Below are positions 1 through 8,495 of a stretch of 61,589 nt of DNA, in pieces. The DNA comes from Candidatus Methylomirabilota bacterium (GTDB taxonomy: Bacteria > Methylomirabilota > Methylomirabilia > Rokubacteriales > CSP1-6). Every line of letters begins with the position of its first letter. Within the stretch, counting starts at the first letter, position 1. The position numbers were made by a program, and so were the translations under genes. A model generated the notes under the pieces. That model ran no database searches, had not been told where the DNA came from, and was given only the letters and a program-made list of their open reading frames with translations. The stretch is taken from positions 1 through 61,589 of the forward strand of contig DATFYA010000162.1 in assembly GCA_035315345.1 (NCBI GenBank). The letters run 5' to 3'.

Positions 1-1526
1 GGACCCTCACCGGTGTCGGCAGCGTCATCGCCAACCTGGGCTCGATCGCGGCACCCCCGCCACCGGCGATACCGAAGGCGGGCGCGGTCGAGAAGATTCT
101 CAACGGCAATTTCGGCACCGGCATGGCCCTGATCTTCACGGGCACCGGCTCCGTGGGTGAGACGACCAGCACGCTCAGCCAGACCTTCAGCGTCGATGCG
201 GGCACGGCGCTGGTGCTGCGGCTCAAGTACAACTTCCTGAGCAACGAGTTCCCGACGCAGTCGGCCGCGTTCAATGACACGTTCCAGATACGGCTGCTCG
301 ATCCGGGCTCCGGGACACCGATCCAGGTGGCGCAGGAGACGCACAACACGTCGTTCACCCCGAACTCCGTTTCGCCCGAGACCGCCACCGCGGGCGGGTT
401 CACGATCGACACGGGCAGCGGGGTGACCGGCTTCAAGGACGTCTCGTTCTCGTTCACCCCGACGGGGTCCGGCTCGGCCCAGCTGGTCTTCGACATCTTC
501 GACGTGGGCGACACCGGCGTCGACTCCGCCGCGCTCATCGACTCGGTGTCGATCCTCACCGATCCGCCGCTCTTCTTCGTCAAGAAGGGCGAGACACTGA
601 CCCGCACTCAGACCGAGCCGCTGCTGCGGCTGACCTCGACGCCCAGCACCTTCGACTCCGCGATGGTCGTCTGCTGCGGCGGGCGCGTCACGCTGGCGGG
701 TCCGCTGCTGGCCGCGCTGGACAGCGATCTCACGGTGCCGTTCAGCCTGCTGAGCGTCTATCAGGGCGGCTCGCTCTCCACGTCCACGTCCGAGCCCCTG
801 GTCCGCCTCGACAACGGCCGCCACACGATCGGCAGCGTCGGTCTGCCGATCTTCGACATCTGGGGTGTGAGCTCCGCGACCGACGCCCAGACCGGTCTCA
901 CGCTCGGCACCGACCGGCCACTGCAGCACGCCGGCCCCCTGCTCGAGACTTCCAACGCGACGGTGAGCGCGCACCAGGCGGTGCGCATCGACACCGCACT
1001 GCTCGAGGCCACCGCGCCGCTCCTCAACCTCCGCAACGGGAGCAAGCTCTCCACCGCCGCCGACGCCGTCCAGCTCTCCTATCAGGCCCGCGTCGCAAGC
1101 CTGGGCTCGCTCGTCAAGCTCGACCGCAGCGCGATGGTCGTCGCCTCGGGCGCGGCGCTGAACGTGGGCGGCGGCAGCGTGTTGCGGGTGACCGGTGATG
1201 TCTTCAGCCTGGCCAATGGCAGCACGCTGTCGGTGATGCGGGGCCCGCTGGTCAGCCTCAGCGGCGGCTCGATCCTGAGCGTCAACGGCGCGCTGATCGG
1301 CTTCGGCGGCGTGGGCGGCAATGCGGTCTCGGTGGCCAATAGTCTCTGCCCCTGCACCTCCATCGGCGGCCTTCCGGTCAGCCTGACGGGCGGAGCCGTC
1401 GCCGCCAACGTGAGCATCACCGGGGCGATCAAGAACGGCAACCTGGGTGCGCTCAATCTGACGCCCAACGCAGCGGTCATCCGCGTGGACGGCGCCGCCA
1501 CGAAGGTCACGATCAACGGCATGTAG
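1..1526 (+). CDS. Secreted repeat protein, C-terminal part (start outside window)
   Basis: The reading frame is open from base 3 with no convincing start, so the gene begins upstream. The first ATG (123) falls inside a globular domain (NFGTGMALIFTGTGSVGE). Roughly residues 20-140 of the visible part form a beta-rich module (LKYNFLSNEFP, SAQLVFDIFDVG) like the choice-of-anchor modules of exported proteins. The rest is short beta repeats (GGSxLSV, VSLSGGSIL). The last 200 or so residues are clearly related to the end of the next gene: LRVTGDVFSLANGSTLSV against LSVTGDLFRLAGGSTLTV, and both have a CPC or CGGAC cysteine cluster followed by LPV.LTGG. It is therefore a paralogue of the FecR-domain protein at 1770. 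A surface adhesin-like or matrix role is inference. Confidence 0.75.
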   Translation, partial: TLTGVGSVIANLGSIAAPPPPAIPKAGAVEKILNGNFGTGMALIFTGTGSVGETTSTLSQTFSVDAGTALVLRLKYNFLSNEFPTQSAAFNDTFQIRLLDPGSGTPIQVAQETHNTSFTPNSVSPETATAGGFTIDTGSGVTGFKDVSFSFTPTGSGSAQLVFDIFDVGDTGVDSAALIDSVSILTDPPLFFVKKGETLTRTQTEPLLRLTSTPSTFDSAMVVCCGGRVTLAGPLLAALDSDLTVPFSLLSVYQGGSLSTSTSEPLVRLDNGRHTIGSVGLPIFDIWGVSSATDAQTGLTLGTDRPLQHAGPLLETSNATVSAHQAVRIDTALLEATAPLLNLRNGSKLSTAADAVQLSYQARVASLGSLVKLDRSAMVVASGAALNVGGGSVLRVTGDVFSLANGSTLSVMRGPLVSLSGGSILSVNGALIGFGGVGGNAVSVANSLCPCTSIGGLPVSLTGGAVAANVSITGAIKNGNLGALNLTPNAAVIRVDGAATKVTINGM

Positions 1527-1581
1527 CTCGGAGCGGCGGCGGGGGCCCATCCCGTCGCCTGCTCATTCCGCTCTGCGCGAC

Positions 1582-1596
1582 CGACATTTCCTGTCG
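1582..1596. repeat. Short palindrome, possible enhancer site
   Basis: A perfect inverted repeat, CGACA-TTTCC-TGTCG, lies 96-110 bp upstream of the -24 element of the sigma-54-like promoter at 1692. That is the usual position of an activator binding site. The rest of the 243-bp intergenic region shows nothing else I recognise. Confidence 0.3.
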
Positions 1597-1691
1597 CCCT
1601 CGCGTCGCGGAGTGTGAATTCGAGGTCTTTCTTCCCGATCCTGCTCGCCTGATTTCGCTTCACCTGTCGGCGGTTTGCAGGCCCCCACGCG

Positions 1692-1706
1692 TGGCAGCGA
1701 GATTGC
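1692..1706 (+). promoter_or_regulatory. Sigma-54-like promoter of the FecR-domain gene
   Basis: TGGCAG-CGAGA-TTGC followed by T matches nine of ten consensus bases (TGGCAC-N5-TTGC), with the essential GG-N10-GC spacing. Predicted transcription start is near 1718, leaving about a 50-nt leader before the ATG at 1770, which has a GGAGG at 1754-1758. Confidence 0.6.
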
Positions 1707-1769
1707 TCTCCTTCATGCACCGGCAGACCAGACGCACCACGCAACCGGTGCACGGAGGATCTCGGTCCA

Positions 1770-3731
1770 ATGCGAAGCCGCCGTCGAGCCGTCGTGATCG
1801 CGCTGCTGGCTCTCGGGCCGACGCTCGGATCGGCGTCGGTCGTGGGCGCCGAGCCCGCGCTCGCCGGGCGGGGTGGCAGCGGACGCGGCGTGGGCGTCAT
1901 CACGACCCTCAGCGGCTCCGCCAGCGTCGCGCGAGCCGCGCTCCCGGCGCCGCAACCGCTGCGCTTCAAGGACGACGTCTTCCTGCGCGACCGGATCAGC
2001 ACCGCCGAGAAGTCGATCGTGCGCGTGCTCCTGGGCGGCAAGGCGCTGGTCACCGTCCGCGAGCTGTCGACCCTCACCATCACCGAGGAGACCGGCCGGT
2101 CCACCGTCGACCTCACGTCGGGCAAGATCGCGATGGGCGTCCTGCGTCAGCGCATGCGACCCGGCGAGGTGATCGAGATCCGGACGCCGAACGCCATCGC
2201 GGCGATCCGAGGGACCGTGCTGGTGGTCGAGCTCACTCGCGCGCCGGGAGCCGTCGGCGGCGCCGCCCGCTATACCACCAACGTGCACGTGCTCCACGGC
2301 CTCGTGGAGGTCTCCGATCCGAACAATCCGGGCGCGCCGCCCACCACGGTCGGCACGCTCGAGTCGTGGAGTCGTTCCGGTAGCGACCCATCGGCCGTCA
2401 TTCCCCTCAGCCGGGGGGCGGCCAACCAGATCTTCGCGGATCTCCGCTCCGCCCCGCAGATCGCCGAGGGCCCGAGCGAGCTGATGCACGCGGTGACGGT
2501 CCGCGAGCAGGCCCGGGCCGTCGCGGTGGCCGAGTTCCTCGCGCCCGAGATCAGCAAGGCAACCGGTGGCGGCGACGGCGGCGAGCCGTCGGCTTTCAGC
2601 GGCGCGACGGTCGGTGCGGACTCGCCCTCGGTCGTCCAGCCTCCGATGACTCCGAGCATCGCCGCGGCGATGACCCCGGCCTCCGGACCCTCGAGCCTAA
2701 CGCCGGGCACCGCCCCGCCCGGCAACACGCCTCCGAGCTCGCCGGCCGGTCCCGGCGGTCCACCGAGCCCCTGGCCGACCGGAAAGGCGTGGCGAACATA
2801 CGATGGCCAGACCGTCGCGCTGAGAGGAAGCCTCTACACGCTGACGGGTGGACAGACCGACATCCTCGTTGGACCCGGGCTCGAATCCAACGCCAGCTCG
2901 CTCACCGTGGGTCAGAGTCTGATGGGGCTGACAGGCGGAAGCACCTTCACCGGCACCGACGAGGTCCCGGCGCTCGGCCTGCGCACCAGCAAGCTGAGCG
3001 CGTCCAGCCTCCTCACGCTCAGCGGCGGGGCCAGACTGAGCCTGAGCGGAAGCCTCTTCCAGGACCAGGACGGCTCGCTCGATCTCACGTCCGACGCCCT
3101 TCGCCTCTCCCGAGGCGCGGGCTTTTCCGCCAGCGGGGCCGCGCCCGTGGTGGACCTGGCCGGCACGGCGGCGCACATGACCGGCGGGCTGCTCTCGGCC
3201 AGCGGCGGCGCGTTGCTGGAGCTGCTCAATGCCAGCGCCCCGTTGCTGGCCCTCACCCGGAGCGCGGCCCTGACCACGGAGCGGAATCTCGTGGATCTCT
3301 CGGCTGGCGTGTCGGCGCGTGTCGGTCAGCTGGCTTCGCTCACCGCGAGCAGCCTGGCCGTGAAGGGCCACGTGTTGTCCGTGACCAACGGGGCCCGGCT
3401 CAGCGTGACCGGCGATCTCTTCCGGCTCGCCGGCGGCAGCACGCTGACCGTGACCAACGGCGCGCTCTTGAGCCTGAGCGGCGGATCCACGCTGAGCGTG
3501 GCGGGCGCCCTCGTCAACTTCATCGGCAGCGGCAACACGCTGTCGATCTCGAACAACCTCTGCGGTGGAGCCTGCACGATGGTCGGACACCTGCCGGTGC
3601 TGGTGACGGGCGGCGGGTCGATCAGCCTCACCAATCCGATCGTCAATCTGGGCGGCAACACCTTGGCGATCGCGCCCGGGTCCGCGGTGATCACGGTCAC
3701 CGGCGGAGCCCAGGTCAAGCAGGGCCCGTAG
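1770..3731 (+). CDS. FecR-domain secreted repeat protein
   Basis: A 653-residue exported protein. Residues 1-30 are a signal peptide (RRR followed by a hydrophobic stretch, ending near VVGAEPALA). Residues about 35-190 are a FecR domain: it starts VGVITTLSGSASV, includes the FLRDRISTAEKSIVRVLL section, and ends in IRTPNAIAAIRGTVLVVE. A Pro/Gly/Ser-rich linker spans about 265-340. Residues 345-653 are beta repeats (LSLSGGSTL, LSVTGDLFRL) homologous to the preceding gene. The start is set by ATG 1770 with GGAGG eleven bases upstream. FecR domains without a TonB receptor or sigma factor are common in secreted proteins of this kind. The convergent gene 10 bp away encodes a TPR/beta-barrel protein, a plausible outer-membrane partner. 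Adhesin or surface-layer function is inference. Confidence 0.8.
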   Translation: MRSRRRAVVIALLALGPTLGSASVVGAEPALAGRGGSGRGVGVITTLSGSASVARAALPAPQPLRFKDDVFLRDRISTAEKSIVRVLLGGKALVTVRELSTLTITEETGRSTVDLTSGKIAMGVLRQRMRPGEVIEIRTPNAIAAIRGTVLVVELTRAPGAVGGAARYTTNVHVLHGLVEVSDPNNPGAPPTTVGTLESWSRSGSDPSAVIPLSRGAANQIFADLRSAPQIAEGPSELMHAVTVREQARAVAVAEFLAPEISKATGGGDGGEPSAFSGATVGADSPSVVQPPMTPSIAAAMTPASGPSSLTPGTAPPGNTPPSSPAGPGGPPSPWPTGKAWRTYDGQTVALRGSLYTLTGGQTDILVGPGLESNASSLTVGQSLMGLTGGSTFTGTDEVPALGLRTSKLSASSLLTLSGGARLSLSGSLFQDQDGSLDLTSDALRLSRGAGFSASGAAPVVDLAGTAAHMTGGLLSASGGALLELLNASAPLLALTRSAALTTERNLVDLSAGVSARVGQLASLTASSLAVKGHVLSVTNGARLSVTGDLFRLAGGSTLTVTNGALLSLSGGSTLSVAGALVNFIGSGNTLSISNNLCGGACTMVGHLPVLVTGGGSISLTNPIVNLGGNTLAIAPGSAVITVTGGAQVKQGP

Positions 3732-3740
3732 CGCCCCCGC

Positions 3741-5402
3741 TCAGTACTGCCAGGACAGACTCAGCGACCAGACGTTCCGAACGTAGTCGTACACCGCCAG
3801 GTTCGAGTCCGCCACCGTCCGCAGCAGCTCCGCGGCCAGGGTGAGCGGACACGGCGCGGTCGGCGCGCAGCCGATCGAGTTCGGCCCCAGATTCTGGGCG
3901 AGCACTTGCTCGATGCGGAACACGTGGTTCTGCTCGAGGTCCCACCGCTTCCGGCTGTTGGGATTGATGGCGGGCAGCAAGGTGTTCTTGTTCTGATAGT
4001 TGCGCTGATGCAGGTCGAAGTCGTACTTCAGCCGCGTCGTGCCCCACGGGAGCGTGTACTGCCCGCCGGCCAGGAAGCGGTTGCCCGCGTAGGTGTAGTT
4101 CCGCCCGTCCGCGTCCTCGTAGTCGAACTGGTAGCCGAGCCGGATGTAGTGCCGGTCCTGCGCGAAGCGGAAGACGTGGGTGAAGCCGGCCATGTAGTTC
4201 TTCGCGTCCCGGTCTTCGTCCGGGATGCCGCCCGAGGCGGACGCGGTGAACTCCTTGGCCTGGAAGCGCCCCAGGATCGTGGTGAGGTTCGCCTGGTTCT
4301 CGACCAGGGTCCCGAACAGGGTCACCGTGTTGCGCTGCAGGAAGAAGTCGCCACCGAGCGTGAGATAGTCCCACGAATACTGGGCACCCACCTGGTAGGG
4401 CATCGAGCCGAAAGCGCCCCGGTACGACACCCCGCCCGTCAGCAGGTGGTCCTGCACGTTGAACGAGGAGAAGTTGTTGATGACGGTCTGGAAGAACGAG
4501 TAGGAAACCGTCGACTCCCACGGCCCGGTGCGGAGCCAGGCGTACTCCAGTCTCAGCGAGAACAGCTCGCCCGGGGAGGCAGTATTGGCGTACCGCAGCG
4601 ACTCGGCGGTCGGATCGTGGCTCGGCTGTGGGATGACCTTGACGTTGGTGTCGTACAGGAACCCGGCGCGCACCTCCCCGCGAAGGCGCCGCTCCGTCTC
4701 GGTCGACGTGGTGAGCGTATCCCGCAGACGCTCGGCCGGGCCGGTCAGGGCCGAGCCCTTCTGCAGCCGGATTGCGGCGTCGACCTCCGCCACCGCCTGA
4801 TCGGGCAGGCCCAGGATGGCCAGCGTGAGCCCGGAGTAGAACTTCACCAGCTGCTGGATGTTGGGGTTCGTCGAGGTCTCGGCCCGGAACGCCTTGAGCG
4901 CGCCCTGGTAGTCCTTCTTCCGGTACCGGATCAGGCCGACGTAGTAGCCGACACCCTCGGTCTGCGGTCGCTCGTTGAGCACGTTCGTGAGCGGGACCTC
5001 GGCCTGGTCGTAGCGCTCGAGCGCGAAGTAGGCGACGCCCAGGAGGAACTGGATCGACAGGTCGCGCGGCGCCAACGCCCGCGCCTTCTCGAGCGCCTCC
5101 ACCGCCTGCTCGGTCTTCTGCTGGGCCATCAGCACGAGGCCGCTGTAGTAGAGGGCCTCGACGTTCTTCGGATCCTGGGCCAGGGCTTCCTTGAGCAGGC
5201 CGAGGGCCTCGTCATAGCGCTTGGCGTCGTAGGCGAGGATGGCCTGGGCCACGAAGACGTCGGCTTCGGACTGCTGGGCGGCCACCGGGCTCGCACTGAC
5301 GGTGAGCAGCGTCGCGCTGGCGGCGCAGAAATCCACCACGAGCGTCAGCGCCAGAAGCGCGCGCCGTATCCTCGCCCCTCGTTGCCGGCCAAGCGTGCTC
5401 AT
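3741..5402 (-). CDS. TPR protein with C-terminal outer-membrane beta-barrel
   Basis: A 553-residue exported protein. The N-terminus (RRALLALTLVVDFCAAS ... SPVAAQQ) is a signal peptide. Residues about 45-250 are tetratricopeptide repeats (DEALGLLKEALAQDPKNVEAL, then ALEKARALAPRDLSIQFLLGVAYF and more). Residues about 270-553 alternate short aromatic/polar strands (GFLYDTNVKV, YSFFQTVINNF, AGFTHVFRF, LRLGYQFDYED) and end SLSLSWQY. A C-terminal strand closing on an aromatic residue is typical of outer-membrane barrels. The architecture resembles the TPR-barrel proteins of surface lipoprotein assembly or polysaccharide export. It converges on the FecR-domain gene with a 9-bp gap. Which substrate it handles cannot be read from sequence; the two neighbouring repeat proteins are the obvious candidates. 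Confidence 0.8.
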   Translation of the reverse strand: MSTLGRQRGARIRRALLALTLVVDFCAASATLLTVSASPVAAQQSEADVFVAQAILAYDAKRYDEALGLLKEALAQDPKNVEALYYSGLVLMAQQKTEQAVEALEKARALAPRDLSIQFLLGVAYFALERYDQAEVPLTNVLNERPQTEGVGYYVGLIRYRKKDYQGALKAFRAETSTNPNIQQLVKFYSGLTLAILGLPDQAVAEVDAAIRLQKGSALTGPAERLRDTLTTSTETERRLRGEVRAGFLYDTNVKVIPQPSHDPTAESLRYANTASPGELFSLRLEYAWLRTGPWESTVSYSFFQTVINNFSSFNVQDHLLTGGVSYRGAFGSMPYQVGAQYSWDYLTLGGDFFLQRNTVTLFGTLVENQANLTTILGRFQAKEFTASASGGIPDEDRDAKNYMAGFTHVFRFAQDRHYIRLGYQFDYEDADGRNYTYAGNRFLAGGQYTLPWGTTRLKYDFDLHQRNYQNKNTLLPAINPNSRKRWDLEQNHVFRIEQVLAQNLGPNSIGCAPTAPCPLTLAAELLRTVADSNLAVYDYVRNVWSLSLSWQY

Positions 5403-5539
5403 CTCGCACTCGAGGCGCCGAACCCAGCCGGAACCTCGCGTGAGCGGCTACTGTACCGAGACCGGTCCCGAATAGTCCACCTTTGAGACGGCCGGGCCAG
5501 GGGCTGGCGCAGGGCGTCATCGAGGGGTAAGGTGAGCCC

Positions 5540-7000
5540 GTGACCACGGTCCACCCCGACTGGCAGCGCCTGACGCAGGCCGTGACGGCTCGGCAACGAT
5601 CGATCGTGGAAGGGCTCGCCGAGTTCCTCAGGCACGACACGGTCACCCAGAACCCCGACGGAGTCCGGGCCGGCGCGCACTGGCTGATCGAGGCCATGCG
5701 CTCCCGCGGCCTGACGGCCGAGGTCCTCGAGACCGGCGGCAACCCAGCCGTGTACGGCGCCGTCCCCTTGCCGGGTGCGCGCCGTACGGTCCTCATCTAC
5801 TGCCACTACGACACCAAGCCCGCGCCGCCGGCCGGGTGGCTGCAGCCCTCGCCGCTCTTGCCGGTCTTGCGCCGAGGCACGGCGGAGGAAGGCGCTCCGG
5901 TCCTCGAGCTCGCGCAGGTGCCGGATCACCTCCTGGCCGAGCATCGCCTCTATGGACGCGGCTCCTCGGACGACAAGGGGCCGATCTGGGCCCACCTCAC
6001 CGCGCTGGAGCTCATGCGGGCCCAGGGCATCGCCCCGCGTGTGAACCTCAAGCTGATCTTCGACGGCGAGGAGGAGACGGGAAGCCAGCACTTCGGCCCG
6101 TTCACCGAGGCTCACCGCGATCTGCTGGCCGCCGACGTCGCGCTCGTGATGGACGGGCCCAAGGACGCGACGGGCCGGCCCACCGTCGCCTTCGGTGCGC
6201 GGGGCGTGCTCTCGCTCGAGCTCACGCTGGAGGCCGCCCGCCGCGATGTCCATTCCGGCAACTTCAGCGTGCCCAACCCGGCCTGGCGTCTCGTCGGTCT
6301 CCTGGCCTCGATGGCGGCGCCGGACGGCACGCCGCTGGTGGAGGGACTGGAGGACGGGGTAGTGCCGCCCACCGCGGCAGAGCGCGACCTGATGGGCCGC
6401 ATCCCGCTCGACCGCGCCGCCATCGAGAAGGAGCTGGGGGTGGCGCTTCCATCCGAGTACCTCGAGCGGCTGATGTTCCGCTCCACGCTCACGATCCGCG
6501 GCTTGAAGAGCGGGTTCACCGGCCGCGAGGCGCAAACCATCATCCCGCACCAGGCCACCGTCGCCTTCGATGCGCGGCTGGTGAAGAATCAACGGGTCGA
6601 GACGGTCTACCGGCGCATCCTCGATCACATCCGAGGCCAGGGCTTCACGGTGATCGAATCGGCCGATGCGCCGATCCCGGACGAGCTGCGCGGCCGCGCC
6701 ATTCGGGTCGTCGAGCATCGTGGGTACGATCCGGCCAAGACGCCGGCGGATCTGCCGATCTCCCGCGCGGTGATCGAATCGGTGGAGCGGGCGCACGGCG
6801 GAGAGCCCGCGGTGGTCCTGCCGACCATGGGAGGCAGCGTGCCCCTCTGGGCCTTCACCGACATCCTCGGCTTGCCCACGATCGTGGTGCCGTACGCGAA
6901 CGCCAACAACCGTCAGCACAGCCCGAACGAGCACCTGCGCCTCGATCATCTCTTTCAGGGCGTGCGCACCACCGCCCAGCTGCTGCACGACCTCGGCTGA
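5540..7000 (+). CDS. M20-family metallopeptidase (dipeptidase-like)
   Basis: A 486-residue zinc peptidase of the M20/ArgE/DapE/CNDP superfamily. Metal-site motifs occur in order: HYDT in VLIYCHYDTKPA, the bridging Asp in GRGSSDDKG, the catalytic Glu pair in DGEEETGS, an Asp in VALVMDGP, and a late His in NNRQHSPNEHL. The dimerisation (lid) domain follows GARGVLSLELTLEAARRDVH, with the conserved HSG. Start is GTG 5540 behind GAGGGGTAAGGTGAG. No signal peptide is visible, so it is probably cytoplasmic and cleaves dipeptides or N-acyl amino acids. It is divergent from the barrel gene and convergent with pgl. Exact substrate is unknown. Confidence 0.88.
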   Translation: MTTVHPDWQRLTQAVTARQRSIVEGLAEFLRHDTVTQNPDGVRAGAHWLIEAMRSRGLTAEVLETGGNPAVYGAVPLPGARRTVLIYCHYDTKPAPPAGWLQPSPLLPVLRRGTAEEGAPVLELAQVPDHLLAEHRLYGRGSSDDKGPIWAHLTALELMRAQGIAPRVNLKLIFDGEEETGSQHFGPFTEAHRDLLAADVALVMDGPKDATGRPTVAFGARGVLSLELTLEAARRDVHSGNFSVPNPAWRLVGLLASMAAPDGTPLVEGLEDGVVPPTAAERDLMGRIPLDRAAIEKELGVALPSEYLERLMFRSTLTIRGLKSGFTGREAQTIIPHQATVAFDARLVKNQRVETVYRRILDHIRGQGFTVIESADAPIPDELRGRAIRVVEHRGYDPAKTPADLPISRAVIESVERAHGGEPAVVLPTMGGSVPLWAFTDILGLPTIVVPYANANNRQHSPNEHLRLDHLFQGVRTTAQLLHDLG

Positions 7001-7013
7001 GGTCGGCCGGACG

Positions 7014-7766
7014 TCAGGCCGGCCGCTCGGTCGGAAGCTCGGCCGCCGCGGCCCGGTCGACGAGCCAGATGAGCCGTCCGCCCTCGGGCACCACCGCCTG
7101 CACGGGCAGCCGCTCCGGCTCGCGCGGGCCGGCCAGCGCCTCTCGCAGCGCCGCTGCCTTGTCGGAGCCGGTGACCAGGAGGCGCACCTCGGCTGCGCGG
7201 TTCAGGATCGGGAAGGTCATCGTGACGCGTGACTTGCCGATCCTCGGCACCGTGTTGCCGACCACCCAGCGCCGACGCTCGGTCAGCGCCTGGCTGTACG
7301 GGAAGAGAGAGGCGGTGTGGCCGTCGGCGCCCATGCCGAGGAGGATCAGGTCGAAGATGGGCGGGAGCCCCTCCGTCGGCGTGGCGAAGACACGCGCCAG
7401 CTCGTCCTGGTACAGCGTGGCGGCCTCCTCCGCCTCCAGCTCGCCCCGGATGCGATGGACCCGCTCGGCCGGCACGCTCAGCTTTCGCAGGAGCACGGCG
7501 GCCGCGACCCCGTAGTTCGAATCCGGGTGCTCGGGGGGAACCGCGCGCTCGTCACCCCAGAAGAACTCGACGCGCCGCCAGTCGATCTGAGCCCACCGCG
7601 GCGCCTCGCCCAGGATCTCGTACATGCGGCGCGGCGTGGTGCCGCCCGAGAGCGCCACGCAGAACCGGCCGCGCTCGGCGATCGCCTCGCGGGCCAGCTC
7701 CACCAGGTCCTGGCCCGCGGCGCGACTCACCGCCTCCGCGTCCGGAAACCGCCGGATGGTCCTCAC
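7014..7766 (-). CDS. pgl: 6-phosphogluconolactonase
   Basis: Hydrolyses 6-phosphogluconolactone in the oxidative pentose phosphate pathway. The roughly 250-residue protein starts VRTIRRFPDAEAVSRAAG and carries the family signatures FCVALSGGTTPRRMYEIL, VEFFWGDERAVPPEHPDSN (with NYG), and ILLGMGADGHTASLFP. The GTG start at 7766 overlaps the stop of rpiA as GTGA, so the two are translationally coupled. A longer reading to 8012 exists, but its extra residues are Arg/Gly-rich antisense shadow over rpiA. It ends TELPTERPA just before the convergent peptidase gene. Confidence 0.92.
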   Translation of the reverse strand: MRTIRRFPDAEAVSRAAGQDLVELAREAIAERGRFCVALSGGTTPRRMYEILGEAPRWAQIDWRRVEFFWGDERAVPPEHPDSNYGVAAAVLLRKLSVPAERVHRIRGELEAEEAATLYQDELARVFATPTEGLPPIFDLILLGMGADGHTASLFPYSQALTERRRWVVGNTVPRIGKSRVTMTFPILNRAAEVRLLVTGSDKAAALREALAGPREPERLPVQAVVPEGGRLIWLVDRAAAAELPTERPA

Positions 7767-8467
7767 GGCCCGGCCGTGGTCACGCGGTCGCTCTCCCCTC
7801 GCCGGAGCTCGCGGATATGCCCCGCCTCCGCGACCAGCACCAGCTCCGCGATGCCGAGGAACAACCCGGTCTCCACGACGCCGGGAATCGCGCGGAGGTC
7901 CTGCGCGAGCGGCGCGGGCGCCTCGATCGGTCGCACCGCGCAGTCGATGATCCAGTTGCCGTTGTCGCTCACGAAGGTCTTGCCGTCCACCGTGCGGAGG
8001 GCCGGGCGACATCCACGCCCGGCCAGCTCCCGCATCACGAGCGGCCTCGCGAACGGGATCACCTCCACCGGGAGTCGCCCGCGCCGCCCCAGGACCGGCA
8101 CCAGCTTCTCGCTCTCCACCAGGATGACCAAGCGTCGCGCCGACGCGGCCACGATGCGCTCCCGGGCCAACGCACCGCCATAGCCCTTGATCAGGTCGAG
8201 GTGAGGATCCACCTCGTCGGCGCCGTCGATGGTGAGGTCGAGGACGCCCTCGTCGAGGGTGGCCAGAGGCACGCCGACCTCGTGCGCCAGACGCTCGGTG
8301 GCCACCGAGGTGGGCACCCCGCGCACCCGCAGGCCTTCACGCACCCGCCGGCCGAGGGCGCGCACGAATGCCGCCGCGGTGTGGCCCGAGCCGAGCCCGA
8401 TCAGCGCGCCGTCCGGCACCTCCCGCAGCGCGCGGGCGGCCAGGCGCTCCAGAGCCTCGGCGTCCAT
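7763..8467 (-). CDS. rpiA: Ribose-5-phosphate isomerase A
   Basis: Interconverts ribose-5-phosphate and ribulose-5-phosphate. Recognised by GLGSGHTAAAFVRALG (phosphate loop), PTSVATERLA, DLTIDGADEVDPHLDLIKG with the catalytic Asp pair, GGALARERIVA, and NGNWIIDC followed by IPGVVETGLF. The ATG at 8467 gives an N-terminus of family length (234 residues) and has GGGAAG upstream; ATG 8485 in the same frame is the alternative. It lies 28 bp after the GH63-like glucosidase and overlaps pgl by four bases, forming a short sugar-phosphate operon. Confidence 0.92.
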   Translation of the reverse strand: MDAEALERLAARALREVPDGALIGLGSGHTAAAFVRALGRRVREGLRVRGVPTSVATERLAHEVGVPLATLDEGVLDLTIDGADEVDPHLDLIKGYGGALARERIVAASARRLVILVESEKLVPVLGRRGRLPVEVIPFARPLVMRELAGRGCRPALRTVDGKTFVSDNGNWIIDCAVRPIEAPAPLAQDLRAIPGVVETGLFLGIAELVLVAEAGHIRELRRGESDRVTTAGP

Positions 8468-8495
8468 CGGGCTTCCCGGCGTCATCGAGGCCGGC

